This document shows positions 1-11,395 of a DNA stretch of 64,000 bases, piece after piece. Every line of letters begins with the position of its first letter. Position 1 is the stretch's first letter. The stretch covers positions 85,892,001 through 85,956,000 of the forward strand of contig CM053148.1 of NCBI GenBank assembly GCA_028571685.1, written 5' to 3'. A program made the translations under genes and the position numbers. The stretch comes from Heterohyrax brucei. Lineage: Eukaryota; Chordata; Mammalia; Hyracoidea; Procaviidae. Below the pieces are notes generated by a model, which ran no database searches, was not told the origin of the DNA, and worked only from the letters and a program-made list of their open reading frames with translations.

Positions 1-711
1 TCCTTGAAAGTACCCCAGTCATATTCCATCTCCCCTCCATCCACAACTCCTAAAACCCTTTCATTGCACCTTGAGGAAACTGTGGTTCCACAATTGTAAA
101 GTTCCTATATTTTTGTCTCTTCTCTCCACAGTGTCTTTCCTTTCTTACTCAGTGACTCTCAGCACATCTGTGCATTAGAAGCAAAAGGGAGCTTCAAGTA
201 GCTCAACGTCTGGACCCCATTTTCAGATTGTTAAACCAGAACCTCTGGCACTGTGGATGGGGCTTCTGAATCTTTTCTTAAAAGACGTGCCAGGACATTC
301 TAAAGCACAGCCAGCAGAACAACTCACTGAGCCAGCTCCAACTTTCCACCTGCTTCCACTCTGCATCGTGCTGATGGACATGGTTGGAGAGAAAACACAC
401 GGCTGTCAGCACACCTGTCAGACTGGTCTCTCTAAATTTAAATCCACCAACCTAAACTGGATCCTTACCTCTGACCTTGTTTTTCTTTTCCATTCACTAT
501 CTCTGTTTCATAAAGAAATGTTTCATACCTTTTCCTCAAATCTCTAACTTTTCCTCTTCCACCCCCACTCCCAGTCCATGGCCTTGCTTCCTATTTAAAT
601 GAGAAAATGAGGCAACCAGCAAAGTCTTCCCACAAGCTCACACCATTATATCTACCCACTTAGCTGCATACACTCATACTCTGCCTTCCTTCGTAACTCT
701 GTAGTTCAGAC
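1..711. other. Intergenic DNA, no feature recognised
   Basis: Ordinary AT-rich mammalian intergenic sequence, pyrimidine-rich in places. Short open frames are present but show no known domain, splice structure or start context, so I do not call a gene. Confidence 0.5.
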
Positions 712-905
712 CTATTCAACAGAATTTTCTGCAATGATTAAAATGTTCTATATTTTGCTGTCTAGTAATGCTGTCACTAACCACATGCAACTGTTGAGCA
801 CTTGAAATGTGGCTGGTACAACTGAGCAACTAGATGTATCTAATTTAAATTCATTTAAATTTAATCAGTAACCTGTGGCTAATGGCTATTGAACTGTAGA
901 TACTG
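712..905 (+). mobile_element. MER5A-like non-autonomous hAT-Charlie element
   Basis: The stretch reads in order like the short MER5A element: TTTTCTGCAATGAT, AAATGTTCTATAT, GAGCACTTGAAATGTGGCT and an ATTTAAATTCATTTAAATTT core, followed by a CTGTGGCTAATGGCTATT-like end. The near-inverted GTGGCTA pieces at both sides fit a small DNA transposon. It encodes no protein. The family is ancient and shared by placental mammals. The name rests on a remembered consensus. Confidence 0.65.
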
Positions 906-1261
906 ATTCTAGGACCAGTTCTTTCCCACTTGCACTATATTCTCTTCTCTAACCTAGGACATTGTTCCAGCAACAATCCCCTTCCTCCAGCTTCACCAAT
1001 TTTTCCCTTTTTTAACATAATCATCCCCCTCAACATACAAACATACTTCTTCAAAATAAGTACATTAATTAATTAAAATCCTTTTTTGACATCCAACTTT
1101 AACTGCCACACAATTTATGTGCCTCCTTTATAACAAAACCCAAAAGAACCCTGTATAATTATAGGCTCAAATACTTCTTACGCACTCTCTTTTGAACCCA
1201 CTTCCTGAACGAACTTTTGTCAAGGCCACCAATGGCCTCTCCATCACTGAACTAATCGGAT

Positions 1262-2000
1262 TTCTTATGAACTGAATTATGTCCCTAACACCAAGTTTTG
1301 TAAATCCTAACTTCTATATATAATCTCATTTGGTAACGGTTTGTCTTTGTTATGTTAATGAGGTAGGATTAGTGTAGGGTATGTCTTGAAACAATCTCTT
1401 TTAACATACAAAAGAGATTAAACAAGCAAATGAGGAAGTAGAGATGGGGGAAGATAGACTATCAAGCCACATGAAGATCACCTAGGAGTAGAAGCTCAAA
1501 AGAGACAAGAACTTCTCCCCAGAATCAACAGAGAAAGAAGCCTTTTCCTAGAGTCAGCACCCTGAATTCAGACTTTTAGCCTCCTAAATTGTAAGCAACC
1601 CAAAGAACTCACAAGTCTGTCTTGGAAATAGTACAGCAAGAGTGATCTTTGGAAGTGAGGATGGTGAGAATTTGTCTCACAAACTTTGGCCATACTATCT
1701 GGAGGGACCAGCCCCTGGAGAAGGACAGCATGCTTGGTAAGGTAGAGAGGGTCAGCAAGAAGAGAAGACACTTAATGAGATAGACTGACGCAGGGCCTAC
1801 AACATTGAGCTCAGATATAGCGATGATCATACAGATGACGCAGGACTTGGGCACGGTTTCTGCCATACGTAGGGTCACTGGGAGTCAGAAACAACTCGAT
1901 GGAACCTGATAACAACAACATACTGTGAGAAAATATATTTCTGTTTGTTAAAACTACCCATTTGTGGTAATTCTGTTACGGCAACACTAGATAACCATTG
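1262..2000 (+). mobile_element. Fossil MaLR-like solo LTR, split by an RTE insertion
   Basis: The start (ACTGAATTATGTCCC) and the end (AAAATATATTTCTGTTTGTTAAAACTACCCATTTGTGG..GTTACGGCAACACTAG) match the MLT1/MaLR LTR type. The LTR occupies about 1,262-1,616 and 1,921-2,000, with an RTE 3' end between. No internal retroviral genes are seen, so it is a solo LTR. It is old, and older than the RTE inserted in it. Confidence 0.6.
1617..1920 (+). mobile_element. RTE (BovB-type) LINE 3' end
   Basis: The series GGAGGGACCAGCCCCTGGAG, AAGGACAGCATGCTTGG, a GTCAGCAAGAAGAGAAGAC stretch and the tail GGGTCACTGGGAGTCAGAAACAACTCGATGG..AACAACAACA matches the other RTE 3' ends in this window (6,425; 18,682; 33,013). 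It is a 5'-truncated copy covering the end of ORF2 and the 3' tail. It lies inside a MaLR-like LTR just before that LTR's AATAAA-like end. Confidence 0.75.
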
Positions 2001-3060
2001 ATGCATCTGTAGGATCTATCCATGTTATCATTTTCTCTTTTATGAAACACTTTCTTGACTTGGCTTCTTGGAAACCACTCTCTCACTTTCCTCTTCATTT
2101 GTGGTTCATTCTTTGCTTACTTTCGTAGTGCCTGATCATCTCACTACCCTCTAAATTTCCAAGTACCTCAGGATTAAGTCCCAAGTCTCTTCCTTCTGTC
2201 CTTTTTACTCCCTAAGTGGTTTCATTCAATACCATCTAACAGTAGTGTCAATAGGGTTGGCATCACCCAGTGTGGTAATTCGTGATGTCACCTGTCCCCA
2301 CAAGCCTTCTTCCTTGCAAGACCATATAGAATCTTTAGCATTTCTTGTTTACTGTTACTCATAAATCATAACTTCTACACATCACTGTCTTTTCCTTTAA
2401 GTAGCATTTCATTCTCAAAAAAGTTATTGATATAGGTTCACAGATACTAGTTACCACAACACTGTAGCTAAAACACCAAAAATTTGACAGTATCAGTGAC
2501 CATAAAAACACCAAGAGGCAGGAAAACAATAGCATGTGCTTGCAGATGAAATCACGTAATTTGAAGCATCATTGTAATTGGGTAATGATGACAGTTCTGA
2601 CAGGACAGCATCAAAAAGTTAAAAAAATATATATCGGCATGCAACTTTGGTCCTGTAGGTATGTTGATACACATCAGCTGTGCTTACATAAATGTTTTTG
2701 TTGTTTGTTGCTATAACTAACCACAGGGATTTTTTAAAATAAGAAATAATGAATTTCTTCTGAAACACTATGCAGTAACATTTTGGGTCATTTTGTGTCA
2801 CTTCCTTCTGACAGCGTCACCCAGTGCAGTCTACACTCCCTATACTTCCCTAGTGACACCACTGCCATCTAGATCCCTACCCTCATCCACACCACTGAAT
2901 TCTAAATTCAAATATTCAACAGCATTTCAAAAAAGAGTAGACATCTTAAACTCGCACGTCCAAAACTAAACTCTTAATCTGTCCCCACTGAAACCTACTG
3001 CTCCTTAGAAGAAAAGTAGAGTACAGAACTCAAATCTAGTAGAAAGATCAAACTTGATGG
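2001..3060. other. Intergenic DNA, no feature recognised
   Basis: No SINE, LINE, LTR or gene could be supported. There is a TTAAAAAAATATATAT run near 2,618 and otherwise mixed AT-rich sequence. Confidence 0.4.
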
Positions 3061-3061
3061 T

Positions 3062-3420
3062 CTGACTGTCACTGAGGAGACCCCAGAAGACATGGCCTCC
3101 CGACTGTCTAGTAGCCCAGAACTGAAACCATTCCTGAAACCAACTCTTCAGACTACAAGGCATAAAATGATACTTGAGCCAAGTATGCTTCTTGACTCAT
3201 ATAGGTACATGAGGCTAAATGGTCTGCTACTGTCTGAAGGCTAGATGAGAAGGCAGAGGGCAACAGGAACTGGTTAAAAGGACATAGGAAATACAGGGTG
3301 GAGAGGAAGAGAGTGCTGCTTAATTGTAGGGAGAGACATTAAGGTCACATAAAAATGTGCATGTTTCTGTACGAGAAACTAACATGAACTGTAAACTTTC
3401 ACTTAAAGTACAACAAATAA
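3062..3420 (+). repeat. Member of an unnamed interspersed family, copy 1
   Basis: The stretch shares an ordered set of motifs with 52,740-53,285 and 60,215-60,790: GAGGAGACCCCAGAAGACAT, a GGCAGAGGGCAACAGGAACTG block, CAGGGTGGAGAGGAAG, and an end reading GAAACTAACATGAACTGTAAACTTTCACTTAAAG. The three copies have the same orientation and similar 3' ends, which suggests retroposition or an LTR-like unit. I cannot assign the family. Confidence 0.4.
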
Positions 3421-3844
3421 CAATAATTTAAAACCACCTATTGCTTCATCAGTGGTTCCCATCTTGGTGAATAGTAACTCCATTCTTTCAGCTGCTGTAG
3501 TCAAAATTTTAGCTCAGATACCCACAATCCAAATTCAATCCATCACAAAATCCTTTGGCCTGTAACTTGAAACACGTCTCAAAACTTCTCCCTTTTCCAT
3601 AGCTCTCACCATCATACAAACTTGGGCTTTAGGCATTTAATTGTTTTTTCTTTTTCTGCCCTGATTCCTTATAAACTACTTTCAATACAAATGTCAGAAC
3701 AGTCACTTAAAAAATGTTAAGACATTTCATGCCCTTCCTCTACACAAAACTCTCCTCTGTTTTCCATTCTACTCACAGCTTTCAAGATGCTACATTATCT
3801 GGTCCTTTTAACCCATGTGACCTTGCCACCTACCAGTATTCTTG

Positions 3845-4282
3845 TTACAGACTGAATTGTGCCCCCCTAAAAGATATGCTGATCCCCCAGCCCCTGCACC
3901 AGTGAATGTGACCTTGTTTGGGGAAGTAGGATTTTTTTTTTGTACACGTTATTAGTCAGTCAACTTGTACCGGAGCAGAGTAGGTCCCAATTTTAGTCCC
4001 TTCCAAATGGTGTTTTATGAAAGAGGAGAGACCTAGAAACAGTCACACACAAGGTGAAGACACCAGGTAAGGATGTATTGGTATCTATAAGTAGCAAAAG
4101 AACACCAAGAATTGCAGGCAGTCAGCAGAAACTCCTTCAAAACCCTGGCACAGAATCACCAAGGCTAAGACCCTGATCTTGAGCTTCTTCCAGTCCCCAC
4201 AGTTGTGTGAAAACAAACTTCTGCTCTTTAAAGCCAACCACTTTGTGAAATTTTGTCATGGCAGCCATGGGGAATTAGATAA
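3845..4282 (+). mobile_element. Fossil MLT1-like MaLR solo LTR
   Basis: It opens with ACTGAATTGTGCCCCCCTAAA and AATGTGACCTTGTTTGG, and ends with AAGCCAACCACTTTGTG..TCATGGCAGCC, the classic MLT1 layout. It is a single LTR of about 430 bp with no internal region. The family is ancient (placental radiation or older). Confidence 0.65.
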
Positions 4283-4301
4283 GTTCTTTCACAACACTTG
4301 A

Positions 4302-4866
4302 GTTGCTGTGAGCCAAAGCACAGCATAAAGTATGACTTCGCTGGTCCCCTGGGAGTACGAAAACATTGCTAAGTCACAGCTTTTCTCTGTATAAGCAACA
4401 GTCTCATCCTGATTTTTCAACCTGGAAACTCTCTAACTTTTCATACGCTGGAAGAGAAAATGTCAGACAGCTGGCCCAGAGGACTTTTTCTCTCTCTTCT
4501 GAACTCTTCTGGCAAAGAGGGTCTGATTTAACATGGTTTTCATTCAATGCGAACATACCAGTGGGCCTCCTCTCCCATCCCATGCATGTTTTGAGACTGC
4601 TTGAACCCTTCTGTTTGTAACTTTCTTTATTTCCTACTAGTTGAAAAATAATCTACAGCTACAGTGTTTAGAAATAAAAGGGGCATGTGGTCACCTAGGT
4701 CAAGGCTGTAATCGGATGAGGACTTCTGGGAAACCAGGGAAGTGAACTAACTTGCATATTGGCATATGACTACTTATTAGCAAATGCTGACCCTAGTCCT
4801 CCTAACTTTGAGTTCTAATTTCATCTTATGATGTTATCCAGATTTGAGGATCTCACCAGACTCAAT
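4302..4866 (+). repeat. Long inverted repeat, left arm
   Basis: About 565 bp whose reverse complement recurs at 5,731-6,290. Matched landmarks include GCCAAAGCACAGCA, TTTCTCTGTATAAGCAACA, CTCATCCTGATTTTTCAA, GAACATACCAGTGGGCCTC, GCATATGACT and CCTCCTAACTTT, all in the same order. The arms are similar but not identical, with small indels. No SINE or LINE motif is present inside. Confidence 0.85.
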
Positions 4867-5730
4867 CATGAAAACAAGAGGAGAATAAGGCGAGTTGAAC
4901 TTCATACAGTGGAGCCATTTTTCCTCATCTAAAGTCAGGTTATCTTTCTAGAAACTCCGAGTTGAAACACAACTCAAAAATGTTATGATTATCGTTCTAT
5001 CAAGGCAAATCTCTCCCCAGCAATCTCCTTGAGATAATCATATAACTTGTGCTGTCTTAATTCTATTACTTGAGCCATCTTCAGGGAACATAATGCCTTA
5101 CTGTAATTGTTGTTGCTGTTGTTGTTGCAGTGAGCTCACTTTTACCTTTTTTTCACTTCTGTTCTTTGTTCTCTGTTCTGTCGTGTGAGGTCATGCTACA
5201 CGCAAACAACAACTCTATGTCTTTATCCACAGGACACTCCTTCAGAAGTTTCTGAAGGGTTCTCCAGTGTTCCCTTGGGCTTCTCATCTCTTTATAAAAC
5301 TAAGCATTTGAATTACTAAATTGTAGCATGTAAGATACAGTTGCCAGATCCGTGACAATGCTAAAATTCAAATGCATTCCCTGCTGCAAATGCATAGATC
5401 TTGTTTATCCACTCAAATGTTTATCCACAAACATCTCATGAGCTCCTACCACATTGAGAGATACATAAAATAAGCAAGTAAATAAGAAAACATACATTGT
5501 GGTATGTAATCATAGAGGTGATAGAGGAAAAAATTAGCAAAGAAAAGGGTAGATGAAGAATATGTGCGCATGGGCAGGGGATTGGAGGCCTGCTATCATA
5601 ATCGGGCTGACCCGAAAAGACCTCAGTAATGAGAAGATGTTTGAATAAACTTAAAGGAAACGACAGAGGAAGACTTACAACAGCTTGTGGTATGAGGCTT
5701 TGGGCCTACAGAATAGCTCGTGAGACAGAA
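4867..5730. other. Spacer between the inverted-repeat arms
   Basis: About 860 bp of single-copy-looking DNA with a GTTGTTGTTGCTG-type short run near 5,107. No gene or known repeat was recognised. It would be the loop of the stem formed by the flanking arms. Confidence 0.5.
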
Positions 5731-6290
5731 ATTTAGTCTGACACGGTGACATTCCCAGAATCTGGGAAATACCATGAGATGAAATTAAAAGTGAAAGTTA
5801 GGAGGGTCAAGTTTTGCCAATAAACAGTCATATGCAAACACGCAAATTATACCACTTCCCTGGGTCTCCCATAAGCCCTCATCCAATTAGTGCCTAGGTC
5901 TAAGTGACCACACATCCCTTTTGTTTTTAAACACTTAATTTTCAGTGTATAGAAAGGAAAGAAAGTTACAAACAGAAGTGTTCAAGCAGTCACAAAACAT
6001 ATACAGGATGGGAGATGAGGCCCACTGGTATGTTCACACTGAAGGAAAGCTGTGTTAAATCAGAACCTCCTTACCAGAAGAGTTCAGAAATGAGAGAAAA
6101 AGTACTCTATGCCAGCTGTCTGATATTTTCTCTTCCAGTGTATGAAAAGCTGGAGAGTTTCAAGTTTGAAAAATCAGGATGAGATTGTTGCTTATACAGA
6201 GAAATGTTGTGACTCATAACAGCAACTGCTTCTCATTCCCAGGAGACTAGCGAAGCCATACTTTGTGCTGTGCTTTGGTTCATGGCAATT
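5731..6290 (-). repeat. Long inverted repeat, right arm
   Basis: Reverse complement of the arm at 4,302-4,866. On this strand it reads, for example, GTGGTCACTTAG, GATGAGGGCTTATGGGAGAC and ACACTTCTGTTTGTAACTTT. Divergence is spread along the whole arm, so the duplication is not recent, or gene conversion is weak. Confidence 0.85.
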
Positions 6291-6424
6291 AAATTTTATC
6301 TCAAATGATTATCAATGAAGACAAATTCTAAAAAGAAGTAAGCCTAGCAGCAAATGACATCAGAACTTCATCTTGATCAATAAAATACCTCTCATGGAGG
6401 TTGTCCAGGTGCTGAATTATTGAG

Positions 6425-6693
6425 ACAATCCGAGTACTCCTTGGAAGAAAAGATAGCCTCTCATGGTATGGACATGTCAGGATCTGTCCCTGCAAAAGGA
6501 CAGCATGCTTAGTAGAGTGGAGGATCAGTGAAAAGGAAGACTCTCAACAAGATAGATTGACACAGTGGCTGCAACAATGGGTTTAAACATAAAAACAATT
6601 GTGGTTACGGTGTGGAACCAGGCAGTGTTTCATCCTGTTGCGTATAGGGTCACTGTGAGTCAGAACCAACTCAACAGCACCTAACAAGAACAC
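6425..6693 (+). mobile_element. RTE LINE 3' end
   Basis: It contains CTTGGAAGAAAAGATAGCC, ACATGTCAGGATCTGTCCC, AAAAGGACAGCATGCTTAGT, AACAATGGGTTTAAACATAA and the tail GGGTCACTGTGAGTCAGAACC..CAACAGCACCTAACAAGAAC. It is a 5'-truncated copy. The tail is the one used by the SINEs in this window. Confidence 0.75.
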
Positions 6694-8097
6694 TGACAAG
6701 ATCAAAGGCTTGAATGACTCAAACTTTGTTTCTAATATCTTGGTCTGCCTTCTTACAGGCATGGTTTGCATACGGCTTCCAGAATTCTGAAGAGATTTTC
6801 ATGGCAAAATACTAAGTGATAAAAGAAATATTGATAGAATACAATTTAAGAAAATGATTCCCAGTAGCTCCCGAGTGGTTGAAGTTAAAAAGGCACTAAG
6901 CAAGTCTATTACTTCTTTTCTTACATAGGTCAAGCATTGATACTGAATTTGATGTTTTCCAAGAGCTAAGACTGGCTAAGTGCTAGGGCTCTAGCATTAT
7001 CCAAAAACCCAGATTTGCATTTTCACTATTTTCTCTGGTTTATTTTTGTGTCTTTTTCTTGTTTATTTTCCTCTCCTGCAACTCTTTCTCTGAGAAAGGA
7101 AATGGGCCTGACTGGTGGCCTTTTTTGGTTCAACCAGTATCTCTTACCAGATTTCACACACTCACCCAAAGGTGGTGCTTTGGGCCCTTGGCTCTGGGAA
7201 GTTTAGACAACTAAATCTGTTTTTCCTGATAGGTGGGAAAGAGAAATGACAACATTCCTTCGCAGACTTGGCTCCCTAAATCTTTTCCTTATTTTTTTCT
7301 TTTTTGCTGCAATAATGAGGGCTGACAGAGTCACTTGGCACCATTAATGATAAATGTTCAATAGGAACTAATAGAGAAAGACTATGGAAATTCAGATTTC
7401 TTTTTTGACCCAGAGAGTTCTGCATTTCTGTATGCTCTTGCTGTCCATGTACACTTTATGAGAAATTTCAGCAAAGGCTGCTCTCAAAATTAATCCAAGA
7501 GCTGTCTCCTTCAATTCTCCTCTCTGGAACTCTCCACAGTCTTTATAGAGATCCTGGCAGTTTCTAGGGGCCCCTCCCCTGATGACTAAGGACAGTGCTA
7601 TGGACTCAAGTCTTATCCTGAAGTGTACCTTGGTAAACAGAGCAATACTTACTCCCTTTCACCTGTTAACTGAAGGAGAAGCTGCCTCAAGTGTGAATTA
7701 GATTCTGCCCCATTTGTTTCCCAAACTGGGAAAAAGTTGAACATATATACACTTGCACATTTGCATAACAAATATTTAAAGACTCTAGTATCTTACATAT
7801 AGCACACATTTTTAACTCCTATTGTAAAATTTCGAAATGCTTTTTTATGGCATCTGTTATACCCTACTTTAAAATGTATGTTGGGCTAATGTTTCTAATT
7901 TCTTATTAATGTATCTTCCAGGTCATATATGGAAAAACCTTATAGTGGAAAGAATCCATCTGCTTTAACAAAAATGTATACTGTACACCTATATTCTTCA
8001 AAGGTCTTAAAAAATTCAAGATTTCAACAGGAATGCTTCCCTAAAGCTAGCTTTAGGTGACACTAGACTCAGGTGTTGGTATAATTGACAAAAAAGA
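6694..8097. other. Intergenic DNA, no feature recognised
   Basis: About 1.4 kb with no SINE, LINE or LTR motif that I could identify and no gene-like frame. Confidence 0.4.
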
Positions 8098-8190
8098 AAC
8101 TATTCTTAAAACTTTGGAAACTCTATGGGACAGTTCTACTCTGACCTCTAGGGTCAGACTCGATGGGAGTGAGTTCTTAAAACCAAACAA
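8098..8190 (+). mobile_element. AfroSINE 3' fragment
   Basis: Only the tail half is present: TTTGGAAACTCTATGGGACAG, TTCTACTCTGACCTCTAGGG, then TCAGACTCGATGGGAGTG. The tRNA-like head is missing. Confidence 0.6.
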
Positions 8191-8849
8191 TAGTTTAGCT
8201 TCACTACTTAAGAGCATTATGATCTTTTCAGAACTGTCTACATGGGATCAAAGTGACAAGAGCAACTCGAAAGATTAGATAACAAGCTTAGTGGGCAGTG
8301 AGTTTGTGTTAACGGGGAACAACGCAGAAAAGGAGGGTGAGAATGATTGCTCAGCTCGAAGAATGTAGACAATGTCACTGAACTGCATAGGTGAAAATAG
8401 CATGCTTTGGTGTGCATATTCTCAACAACCACAAAATAAAACAAATTATTTAGAAAATTGAAGCAGGAGAATGTTGCCTACTAGGGCAACCCTCTTTATA
8501 ATTTAAAGTGCAAGTTAACATTTAAAAGGTGGGAGCGAATCCATGTCAACATTTTTAAAAAGTGAAGGGCTTTCAAATATAAAGATATTTCCTTAATTTT
8601 AACTCTTTATTTCTCAAATGTTTTTGACCATATAACTTTTTTCACGTGTATCTGCAATACCTAGTAACACACTGTCAGACTGTGAGTCAAAAATACACAG
8701 TTCAGAAATTGTCCTAAAAATCACCATTCTGTATTTCTCCAAAAGTATTACTGTGATGTATCAGTGAATTGGAAAATAACCTTGAAATAGAAATAGAGCT
8801 AGATTTTTTTTTTTCTTACAAAGGATATTTATAGTTTGTCTTTCATGTA

Positions 8850-9007
8850 TTGGAAACCCTGGTGGTGCAGTGGTTAAGTGTTAATGTCTGCTAATCAAAA
8901 GGTCATCAGTTTGAATCTACCAGGTGACCCTTGGTAACTTGATGGAACAGTTCTACTCTGTCCAATAGTAGCTAGGAGTTGGAATCAACTCAATGGCAGT
9001 GGGCTTG
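8850..9007 (+). mobile_element. AfroSINE, full length, with target-site duplication
   Basis: Full head (GGAAACCCTGGTGGTGCAG) with A and B box-like tRNA pieces (TGGTTAAGTG; GTTTGAATC) and tail (GAGTTGGAATCAACTCAATGG). The 11-bp direct repeat GTCTTTCATGT at 8,838 and at about 9,008 flanks it, showing insertion by LINE-type retroposition. Confidence 0.9.
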
Positions 9008-9639
9008 GTCTTTCATGTCTTAACTAAATCTCTAATTGTCTTAACTTTCTGTAAGTAAATGCAAACATATGTGCTTATTTGTAATATTATGTTACTGACT
9101 TATCACCTGTTGGGGATAAACTATCAATTATTCTAGACCCCTCCTCTGGTCACTCCTGTAGTATGTATCTCTCACTTGTGTCCCCTTATTCATCATATTC
9201 AGGTTGTTCCTATTTCATGTACTTCTGACTCCTAAACATACACACACATATACACACTGAAAGCTGCACTTAGTTTTCTCATTAAAAAAAAAAAGTAGGG
9301 TGGGGAGTTTCTCAACCATTTTTTCTCCTCAGTTAAACATGGTGATAACAGGACGGTGTCAGGAATAGAATAAGCCCTCAACACACCGTACTGGCAGAAT
9401 TCACCGCTCTCACCTCCTCCTCTGTGCAATGGAATGTTAACAGCACCCAAACTCACGAGGATTCAGTGAGATTCTCTATGTCAAAGCCTCGGGTGGGCAC
9501 ACAGTCCTCCACAGGCATCATTACCATTGTCAATCATAACTACTCACTGATCCCATCTGCAATTGTACCTGGAAGCTCTGACACACTGCTCTCTATTTTT
9601 CCTGATTTGAGTTTTTCCAAGCCTTCTAGTCAGGCATTA

Positions 9640-9935
9640 TCACTGCTGATATCAGATGACTTCTGGCTGAAAGCAGAGAATACCAGAAAAATGTTTACCA
9701 GGGTTTTACTGACTACACAAAGGCATATGACTGTGTCAATCGTAACAAACTATGGAAAACATTGCAGAGAATGGGAATCCCAGAACAATTCATTGTGCTG
9801 ATGAGGAACCTGTACCTAGACCAATATTTGAACAGAACAAGGAGAAGCCATGTGATTTAAAGCCAGGAAGGTGTGCGTCAGGGTTGCATCCTTTCATCAC
9901 ATTTATTCGATCTAGAACAGGCAGAGTAAAGTAAG
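9640..9935 (+). mobile_element. RTE LINE, reverse transcriptase segment (part 1)
   Basis: The + frame through 9,709-9,840 reads DYTKAYDCVNRNKLWKTLQ then RMGIPEQFIVLMRNLYLDQ, close to the BovB/RTE reverse transcriptase (FIDYAKAFDCVDHNKLWKIL.. in ruminant BovB). The AYDCV motif is the palm motif A with a catalytic Asp. About 25 codons upstream also match (LAESREYQKNVYQGF). The copy is broken and resumes after about 500 bp at 10,440. Confidence 0.85.
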
Positions 9936-10439
9936 TGGCCATATCTTGAGCATAACCTGCATCATTTTGTTTCCTGATTCTGTCTCCAAGCATGAGTTCA
10001 GTGTGTCCTGTAGTTTCTCTCATGGTTAAGGACTAATCTATGCTCTCTTTAGGACTGTGGAAAGACTAGTGATAATAATCTAAAGACCATAACTGAAAAT
10101 CAAAGAAATCAGCTGGGAAATTATATGACAGTCAGACCACTTCCAGGCTCAAAACACCAACAAAGATGTCAACGCTTCTGAGATGCACCACTGTGACCAC
10201 CTAAAGATCAACCTTCTACAAAATCCAAGAGCTCATAAATCATCATCCCATCCTCCTATATAACCTCTAGCTAGTCTGTATTTTCGGGAGTCAACTTTTG
10301 GAAGAATAATCCCATCTCCTTGCCTACTGGTATGTAATAATTGTGTTGCTTCTCATTTCACTCATCTCAATGACTGGCTATTTGCAGCAGGCAACACAAA
10401 CTCTGCTTATAAAACTATATATGTGCTAATAAAACTATA
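9936..10439. other. Unassigned DNA interrupting the RTE copy
   Basis: About 500 bp lie where the RTE would carry its GVRQGCILSP-to-YADD part. I see no SINE or LTR signature in it, so it may be a diverged insertion or rearranged RTE sequence. Confidence 0.35.
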
Positions 10440-10612
10440 TGCAAATAGTCTGAGAAGCTGAACTGTATGAAGAAGAATGGGACATCAGAATTGGAGGAAG
10501 ACCTTTGAACAATCTGTGACATGCAAATAACACAGCCTTGCTTGCTGAAAGTGAAGAGGATTTGATGCACTTGTAGATGAAGATCAAAGACCACAGCCTT
10601 CTACAAGAGGCA
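10440..10612 (+). mobile_element. RTE LINE, reverse transcriptase segment (part 2)
   Basis: The frame around 10,455-10,570 reads ELYEEEWDIRIGGRPLNNL and then HANNTALLAESEEDL. The latter aligns with the RTE catalytic block YADDTALLAESEEDL, with the YADD box changed to HANN, so this copy cannot be active. It joins the segment at 9,640-9,935 as one old RTE insertion. Confidence 0.8.
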
Positions 10613-10729
10613 GCTTAGAAAACAGGCCTCAAGTTCTGCTTCTGAAAATCACAGCCTTGGAAACCCTACAAATCAGTTCTACTCCACTCACATGGGGTCA
10701 CCGTGAGTCAGCATTTACTTGATGGCAGC

Positions 10730-11395
10730 TGTCACAGATTGAACTACGTCCCCTGAAAAATGTGTGCAGCAGTTTGGCTACACCATTATGACTCCCGGTG
10801 TTGTGTAATATTCCGGTGTATTGCGAACCCTGCCTCCATGATGTTAACGAGGGAGGATGGGTAGCAGTTGTACCGGTGGGGCAGGATTCAGTGTGTAGTG
10901 TTGTATTGTGTCTTGAGGCAACCTCTTCCTATATAAATGCTAAGGAAGCAAGCAGAGTTGGGGACCTTATCCCACCAAGAAGGAGTGCCAGGGACAGAGC
11001 ACATCCTTTGAAAAAGGACAAGGGGTTCCCACACTTTAGAAGCTCCCAGTCTAGGAGAAGATTGATGGAAAAGATTTTCCTCCAGAGCCGGCAGACAAAA
11101 TCTTCCCCTGGAGCTGACGCCAAGTTTGGATTTGTAGCCTACTGAACTGTGATAGCGAAAACCCTGGTGGTGCAGTGGGTTAAGTGCTACATCTGCTAAC
11201 CAAAAGTCAGCAGTTCAAATCTCCCAGATGCTCCTTGGAAACTTTATGGGGCAGTCCTACTCTGACCTCTAGGGTCACTATGAGTTAGATGCAACTCAAC
11301 GCCAGTGGATGGGAGTGTGATAGAATAAAATTTCTCTTTGTTAAAGCCACCCACTTGTACTATTTCTGTTACAGCAGCACTAGATGTCTAAGACA
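10730..11395 (+). mobile_element. Fossil MaLR-like solo LTR carrying a SINE
   Basis: It has TG..CA ends (TGTCACAGATTGAAC to GTCTAAGACA). The possible 5-bp target duplication is GCAGC/GCTGC. It is inserted in a SINE tail and has itself received an AfroSINE at 11,156-11,315. It is the same LTR family as at 18,151, 32,168 and 61,501. No internal genes are seen. Confidence 0.7.
11156..11315 (+). mobile_element. AfroSINE inside a solo LTR
   Basis: Head AAAACCCTGGTGGTGCAG, tail CACTATGAGTTAGATGCAAC. The 8-bp direct repeat TGTGATAG at 11,148 and 11,316 flanks it and marks a clean insertion just before the LTR's AATAAAATTTCTCTTTG end. Confidence 0.9.

Noticed and set aside
4366-4620. 84-codon frame in the left inverted-repeat arm
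   Set aside because: The other arm does not keep the frame, there is no domain, and the composition is like non-coding DNA.
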